This document shows, in pieces, positions 4,356-8,022 of a DNA stretch of 8,022 bases; the stretch's first letter is position 1, and the number at the start of each line of letters is the position of its first letter. This DNA is from Campylobacteraceae bacterium (GTDB lineage: Bacteria; Campylobacterota; Campylobacteria; Campylobacterales; Sulfurospirillaceae): contig JAFLKZ010000008.1 of assembly GCA_019162915.1 (NCBI GenBank), positions 359 through 8,380 on the forward strand, read 5' to 3'. The notes below the pieces were generated by a model. That model was given only the letters and a program-made list of their open reading frames with translations, had not been told where the DNA came from and did not search any database. Both the position numbers and the translations under genes were made by a program.

Positions 4356-6418
4356 AAAGATATTTTTTCAATAAAATCGTTTAGCGGAAAAGGTTTTTCA
4401 ATACCATAACCTTGTCCATAATCAATACCAATTTCTTTGATAATGTCATATATCTCACGATTTTCAACATATTCTGCTACTGTTTCTAAGTTAAGCAACT
4501 GTGCAATCTGATAAATTGATTCGACCATAACCTTATCAATAGGGTCTTCAAGTATGTCTCTCACAAAACTACCATCGATTTTAAGATAATCAACCCTAAA
4601 GTTTTTAAGATAAGAGAACGAAGAAGAACCCGTACCAAAATCGTCTAATGAAAATTGACACCCTATGGTTTTAAAGTGGTCTATAAATTTTGTCACACGT
4701 TTAAAGTTTGACATAGCCGAAGTTTCAGTAATCTCAAAAATAATATTTTTTCCATCAATGGCATATTTTAAAAATAATGCTTCTACTTGCTGCTCAAAGC
4801 TATCTTTCATTAATGATTGGCCTGAAAGATTAATGGCAAATTTAGTTGATGAAAGATTTTCATGGGAATCAATTAATTTAAAAAGCGTCTCGATAACCCA
4901 TAAATCTATCTTTGGCATCAAAGAATATCGAGCAGCGGAGGGCAAAAATGAATCAGGGTAATGCAATTCTCCTAGCTCATTTTGCATTCTAATTAAGACT
5001 TCATAGTGATTGTCACGCTTTTTTAAACCTTCTATTTTTTGGATATACAAAATGAAAAAATTATAATTAATCGCATCATGGATTTTAGAAATCCAATCCA
5101 TTTCATGTCGAATTTGAAGAAAGGATTCATTGCTATTATCGATTACATGTAAAGAATTAGTACCATTTTCTTTGGCGATGTAACAGGCTGTATCGGACAA
5201 GCTTAGTAATTCAACGGCATTTTGTATCACGCCTGCTATCATCACCATACCAACACTCACACCCACTTTAAATCTTTTACCAGCCCATGGAAAACTAAAT
5301 CGCTCAACATTGAAAATAATCTCTTCTGCTTTTTCTTGCGCTTGGGTCAAATCGCAATTTTTCAAAATTATACCAAACTCATCGCCACCAAATCTTGCTA
5401 AAAAATCATCTTTAGACAAGCATGATTCCATCAAAGAAGCTATCTGCTGTAAAAGATTATCTCCTGCTAAGTGACCCACCGTATCATTGATAACTTTAAA
5501 CTTATCCAAATCCAAAAAGAGTAGGGCGTGCGTTGTGTTATTTTGATGAACATCTTGGATACATCTATTGATTTCATCTTCAAAAGAACCTCTGTTGAAA
5601 AGTCCCGTAAGCGTATCATGGCTAGCTTGCCACTTGGTTTTACGCTCTTTTTCCAGTAAATCTGCGATATAGGCTTTAATCGAGGTTATCATCACATCAA
5701 AAGCCTTCGCTACTTTGGCTACTTCATCATTTCCCTCCACCTGAGGTAACACGACATCAAAATTTTTATCCGCAATACTTGAAGCGACTTGTGATATTTT
5801 ATTGAGATTTTCTGTTGTTGAACGAATGGAGAGCCATGCAAAAAGTGCTCCAATCAAAATGGCAAGGAAAATATAGAGAAGCCCTTGATTGGTGATAATA
5901 TAAAGTTCATGCGTTAAATCTTCTTTATTCAAAATAATTCTAGCATATCCAATAGTGACGTTTTTGACTTTTATCTTGTGAATGGAATCTATCAATGTCA
6001 AATGCGTGATTTGCGTCACATCGTCACTATTTTTTTGAGACATCTCGAGCAATTTTTGACTGATAGCATCATTTAAAGTCTTATTAAAATAGCTTTTATC
6101 AGTACTCGCTTTAACTTTGCCATTTTCATCCAATAAAAATGCCATGTAAATATCTTTAGTATCATGAAAACCATTGAGCAATTCATCTAGCGCTATCAAA
6201 TCATTATTGAGTAAAGAGTTTGCTGCATTGAGGGCTAACAAAGAAGAAAGCTCATTTCCTTTACTCTCTAGTTGCTTCTCCATAAAGGTAGCTTGTCGCT
6301 CTACAAGGTCGTAAACTACAAAACCCATCAAAATAGCGTGAATTAAAATCACATTTGTAATCAACTTCTTTTTGATAGTGCCATAAAAAAAATTTATTAT
6401 TTGGTGCAACAAAATCAT
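4352..6418 (-). CDS. Membrane-bound cyclic-di-GMP synthase/phosphodiesterase (sensor-HAMP-GGDEF-EAL)
   Basis: A 688-residue inner-membrane signalling protein that should make and/or degrade cyclic-di-GMP in response to a periplasmic signal. Membrane segments are at about 19-38 and 179-199, flanking a periplasmic region of about 140 residues with no recognised motif. HAMP is at about 200-253, GGDEF at about 260-425 and EAL at about 440-688. The synthase motif RFGGDEF is intact (342-348). The inhibitory I-site RxxD reads SKDD (335-338), so product inhibition is probably lost. The EAL motif is EVL (473-475), but the catalytic Glu473, Asn530, Glu562, Asp592-Asp593, Lys613, Glu649 and Gln669 (in QGY) are all present, so phosphodiesterase activity is likely. 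The ATG overlaps the TGA of the upstream lipoprotein gene (ATGA), implying coupled translation and a joint function. It converges on glsA with a 4-base overlap. Confidence 0.95.
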   Translation of the reverse strand: MILLHQIINFFYGTIKKKLITNVILIHAILMGFVVYDLVERQATFMEKQLESKGNELSSLLALNAANSLLNNDLIALDELLNGFHDTKDIYMAFLLDENGKVKASTDKSYFNKTLNDAISQKLLEMSQKNSDDVTQITHLTLIDSIHKIKVKNVTIGYARIILNKEDLTHELYIITNQGLLYIFLAILIGALFAWLSIRSTTENLNKISQVASSIADKNFDVVLPQVEGNDEVAKVAKAFDVMITSIKAYIADLLEKERKTKWQASHDTLTGLFNRGSFEDEINRCIQDVHQNNTTHALLFLDLDKFKVINDTVGHLAGDNLLQQIASLMESCLSKDDFLARFGGDEFGIILKNCDLTQAQEKAEEIIFNVERFSFPWAGKRFKVGVSVGMVMIAGVIQNAVELLSLSDTACYIAKENGTNSLHVIDNSNESFLQIRHEMDWISKIHDAINYNFFILYIQKIEGLKKRDNHYEVLIRMQNELGELHYPDSFLPSAARYSLMPKIDLWVIETLFKLIDSHENLSSTKFAINLSGQSLMKDSFEQQVEALFLKYAIDGKNIIFEITETSAMSNFKRVTKFIDHFKTIGCQFSLDDFGTGSSSFSYLKNFRVDYLKIDGSFVRDILEDPIDKVMVESIYQIAQLLNLETVAEYVENREIYDIIKEIGIDYGQGYGIEKPFPLNDFIEKISF
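5143..5152. repeat. TTACATGTAA palindrome inside the GGDEF-EAL gene
   Basis: This is a copy of the 10-base palindrome, within codons for the linker between the GGDEF and EAL domains (around residues 423-426). Its place in coding sequence argues that at least some copies are not promoters' operators. It is listed because it is one of four TACATGTA copies in the window. Confidence 0.4.
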
Positions 6419-7302
6419 TTGGGAAGTCCAATTTCTTTATCGTACTGAATGAGAAAATTAATTACCTTATCATAAGTGATATTACTAGCTAACTCAAAAC
6501 CATCAAATCCTGCATTTTTTAACAATTTTGCACCTTCATCAGTATTATCTAAGGTTGAAAGGAGCATTGCTACTTGCTGTGCTAAACCATCAAAAACACG
6601 TTTATGCACGATAAAACCATTGTTAACCAAGATATCAGTTTCCCAAACTACTTCCATATCATCAACTTTTTCTGGATTTTCTAAACACCAATCCGCGTAC
6701 GAAGTCGGCCATGTAGCACCCGCTATCGTATCGCCACTATAGGCGTTCATAATAGACGAAAACTGCGATCCAACATAGAGTTTTTCTATATCTTTGTTGA
6801 TATCCAAACCTTTACTTTTGAGAAAGTAAAGAGGCATCATCGCAGCAGCCAGTGCCGTAGGAGCAGGAAAACTAATCTTTTGATTTTTAAGCTGAGATAT
6901 CTCTCTTAAATGAGAACTTTTTCTCGCTACCAATATGCCTTTAAAAGTTGTATCTGGCTTCATCTTAGCAATGATAGCGTATCCGTAGTCTAAACTATTA
7001 ACCGTTTGATAAGGATTTGGAAGTGAAAAATCAAACACTCCTATGGAGAGCTTTTGATTGTAATGGGCATAGTCTTCAGATGTTTCGAGTTTAAATTTTA
7101 CATGAGGAATGTTAGCTTCTAAATAATCCAAAATAGGTCGATACGACATAAACATCTTTTGCGTATTTACATAAGGGTGAACGCCAACAATATATACTTT
7201 AGCATCAACCTCATCAAAAGTAGGGCGATAAGGTGCTTGGGTATTTTTGGACTCACATCCTAATAATAAAAATATATATAAGAAAAAAGCAAAATATTTC
7301 AT
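6415..7302 (-). CDS. PhnD-like periplasmic substrate-binding lipoprotein
   Basis: A 295-residue binding lipoprotein. Residues 1-16 are a lipoprotein signal with lipobox LLGC and acylated Cys16. The rest resembles the phosphate/phosphonate (PhnD-type) binding fold: VGVHPYVN (39-46), FDFSLPNPYQ (90-99), SFPAPTALAAAMMP (144-157), GSQFSSIMNAYSGD (168-181) and AGATWPTSY (184-192). No permease or ATPase gene is near, so transport is unlikely to be its main job. It is coupled by a 4-base overlap to the GGDEF-EAL gene and most likely binds a ligand and signals to that protein's periplasmic region; this is inference. The ligand cannot be read from sequence and need not be a phosphonate. I choose ATG 7302 over the in-frame TTG at 7320, because AGGA sits five bases before it and the signal peptide then starts normally. 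Confidence 0.9.
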   Translation of the reverse strand: MKYFAFFLYIFLLLGCESKNTQAPYRPTFDEVDAKVYIVGVHPYVNTQKMFMSYRPILDYLEANIPHVKFKLETSEDYAHYNQKLSIGVFDFSLPNPYQTVNSLDYGYAIIAKMKPDTTFKGILVARKSSHLREISQLKNQKISFPAPTALAAAMMPLYFLKSKGLDINKDIEKLYVGSQFSSIMNAYSGDTIAGATWPTSYADWCLENPEKVDDMEVVWETDILVNNGFIVHKRVFDGLAQQVAMLLSTLDNTDEGAKLLKNAGFDGFELASNITYDKVINFLIQYDKEIGLPK

Positions 7303-7324
7303 CTTAATCCTATCGTTCAAACCT

Positions 7325-7339
7325 TACATGTAGTTTATA
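7325..7339 (-). promoter_or_regulatory. Candidate promoter of the lipoprotein/GGDEF-EAL operon with TACATGTA palindrome
   Basis: On the minus strand TATAAA (7339-7334) is a fair -10 box. One base later comes the perfect 8-base palindrome TACATGTA (7332-7325), about 22 bases before the ATG. The palindrome covers the expected transcription start, as in the glsA promoter. No clear -35 is visible. Confidence 0.4.
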
Positions 7340-7444
7340 AAAATGCTATGTAATTATTTCTTAAAGTGACAATTTTATGATATTTTAATAGAAAAGTGTT
7401 ACCAAAATTGACAACATCATTCAACTATTTTAAAGCAACAACAT

Positions 7445-7477
7445 TATAATATTTCATTTGACCGACAGTCGGTCAAA
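7445..7477 (+). promoter_or_regulatory. Promoter and autorepression operator of the TetR-family gene
   Basis: A perfect TATAAT at 7445-7450 is followed, six bases later, by a perfect palindrome with 10-base arms TTTGACCGAC (7457-7466) and GTCGGTCAAA (7468-7477) around a single A. The GACCGAC/GTCGGTC form is typical of TetR-family operators. It covers the predicted transcription start and ends 16 bases before the ATG, so bound repressor would block its own transcription. A TTGACA at 7408-7413 is too far from this -10 to pair with it. Confidence 0.8.
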
Positions 7478-7493
7478 ATTTAAGGAGGTTTAT

Positions 7494-8022
7494 ATGGCAG
7501 CATTTGTTGATAAAATACAAAAAAGAAAAGACATAGCCCTCTCTTGTAAAAAACTATTTTTAGATAATCATTTAGCTGATTTAACGGTATCGCAAATCGC
7601 ATGTACTGCGGGAATTGGCAAAGGAACGATTTATGAGTATTTTACCAATAAAGAAGACATTGTTTTTGAGATTATTACTATTTTGATGGAAGAGAGCAAT
7701 ATTAGAAAACAAGAAAAAATAGCAAAAGCCGATTCAACCAAAGATAAAGTGAAAGTATTTTTTGAGTTTTATTATGCTGATGAAAGCATCGAACTGAGAA
7801 CTATCTATAAAGAATTTATTTCTATCAGTTTGATCAATCCTTGTCAAAAAATGTTAGATTTTCAAACGAATTGTCATCAAAATTACCATGATTGGATTTC
7901 TAAAATCATACAAAATGGTGTTGATAAGGGTGAAATCATTCCACAATCAACACAGCTCATCAAAGGAATATTTGAATTTGGAACAGGAATGTTTATCACC
8001 AATGAAATAACCAATTCAATAG
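7494..8022 (+). CDS. TetR/AcrR-family transcriptional regulator, C-terminus cut by window edge
   Basis: 176 residues are visible with no stop, so the gene continues past the right edge; most of the usual TetR length (about 190-210) is present. The helix-turn-helix is at about 30-52, with LTVSQIACTAGIGKGTIYEY followed by FTNKEDI, the canonical TetR DNA-binding block. The remainder is the helical ligand-binding domain, whose sequence does not identify an inducer. The ATG has AAGGAGG five bases upstream. A strong palindrome overlaps its promoter. Genes of this kind often lie first in an operon with an RND or other efflux pump that they control, so the target genes are probably to the right, outside the window. 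It is divergent from the lipoprotein operon. Confidence 0.93.
   Translation, partial: MAAFVDKIQKRKDIALSCKKLFLDNHLADLTVSQIACTAGIGKGTIYEYFTNKEDIVFEIITILMEESNIRKQEKIAKADSTKDKVKVFFEFYYADESIELRTIYKEFISISLINPCQKMLDFQTNCHQNYHDWISKIIQNGVDKGEIIPQSTQLIKGIFEFGTGMFITNEITNSI

Noticed and set aside
4665..4961. Plus-strand open frame opposite the EAL domain
   Set aside because: The opposite strand encodes conserved EAL motifs, so this frame is an antisense shadow.
6476..6742. Plus-strand open frame opposite the PhnD-like gene
   Set aside because: It is antisense to a well-supported gene and its protein is of low-complexity shadow type.
7303..7320. TTG start for the binding lipoprotein, adding six residues
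   Set aside because: AGGA sits five bases before ATG 7302, and the longer form puts extra polar residues before a normal lipoprotein signal.
7408..7436. TTGACA -35 box for the TetR gene
   Set aside because: It is 31 bases from the good TATAAT, and the hexamer at 17 bases (TAAAGC) is a poor -10.

Overview
The window is AT-rich, has strong AAGGAG-type ribosome sites, and carries genes typical of Campylobacterota (Epsilonproteobacteria). A free-living, respiring Sulfurospirillum-like bacterium fits best. That is an inference from gene content and protein style; there is no rRNA or other marker to confirm it.

Left part (1-1100) is toxin-antitoxin territory. It holds the start of a minimal nucleotidyltransferase (cut by the window edge), an intact dinJ-yafQ type II toxin-antitoxin pair on the minus strand with a palindrome over its promoter, and, on the plus strand, the leftover C-terminal part of a MazF/PemK toxin that has lost its start.

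The next block (1187-3191, plus strand) is a two-gene unit: an exported cytochrome c with five CXXCH haem sites and a conserved C-terminal beta-rich domain, then a small exported protein of seven exact-length octapeptide repeats with a glycine-rich tail. A strong hairpin follows. After a 279-base gap comes glsA (glutaminase, 3438-4355, plus strand).

glsA converges on, and overlaps by 4 bases, a minus-strand operon (7302 to 4352). This operon encodes a PhnD-like substrate-binding lipoprotein, coupled through an ATGA overlap to a membrane-bound GGDEF-EAL protein with a periplasmic sensor region. No transporter genes lie with it. The most economical reading is a ligand-sensing cyclic-di-GMP module, like Vibrio NspS-MbaA but built on a PhnD-type binding protein. 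Facing the other way, a TetR-family regulator (7494 to the window end) has a near-ideal autorepression site: a palindrome with 10-base arms directly after a TATAAT box.

The 8-base palindrome TACATGTA occurs four times in 8 kb. Two copies sit immediately downstream of the proposed -10 boxes of glsA and the lipoprotein gene, so it may be a shared operator or an iterated genomic palindrome. The best leads in the window are the lipoprotein/GGDEF-EAL pair, the octad-repeat protein beside the cytochrome, and this recurring palindrome.
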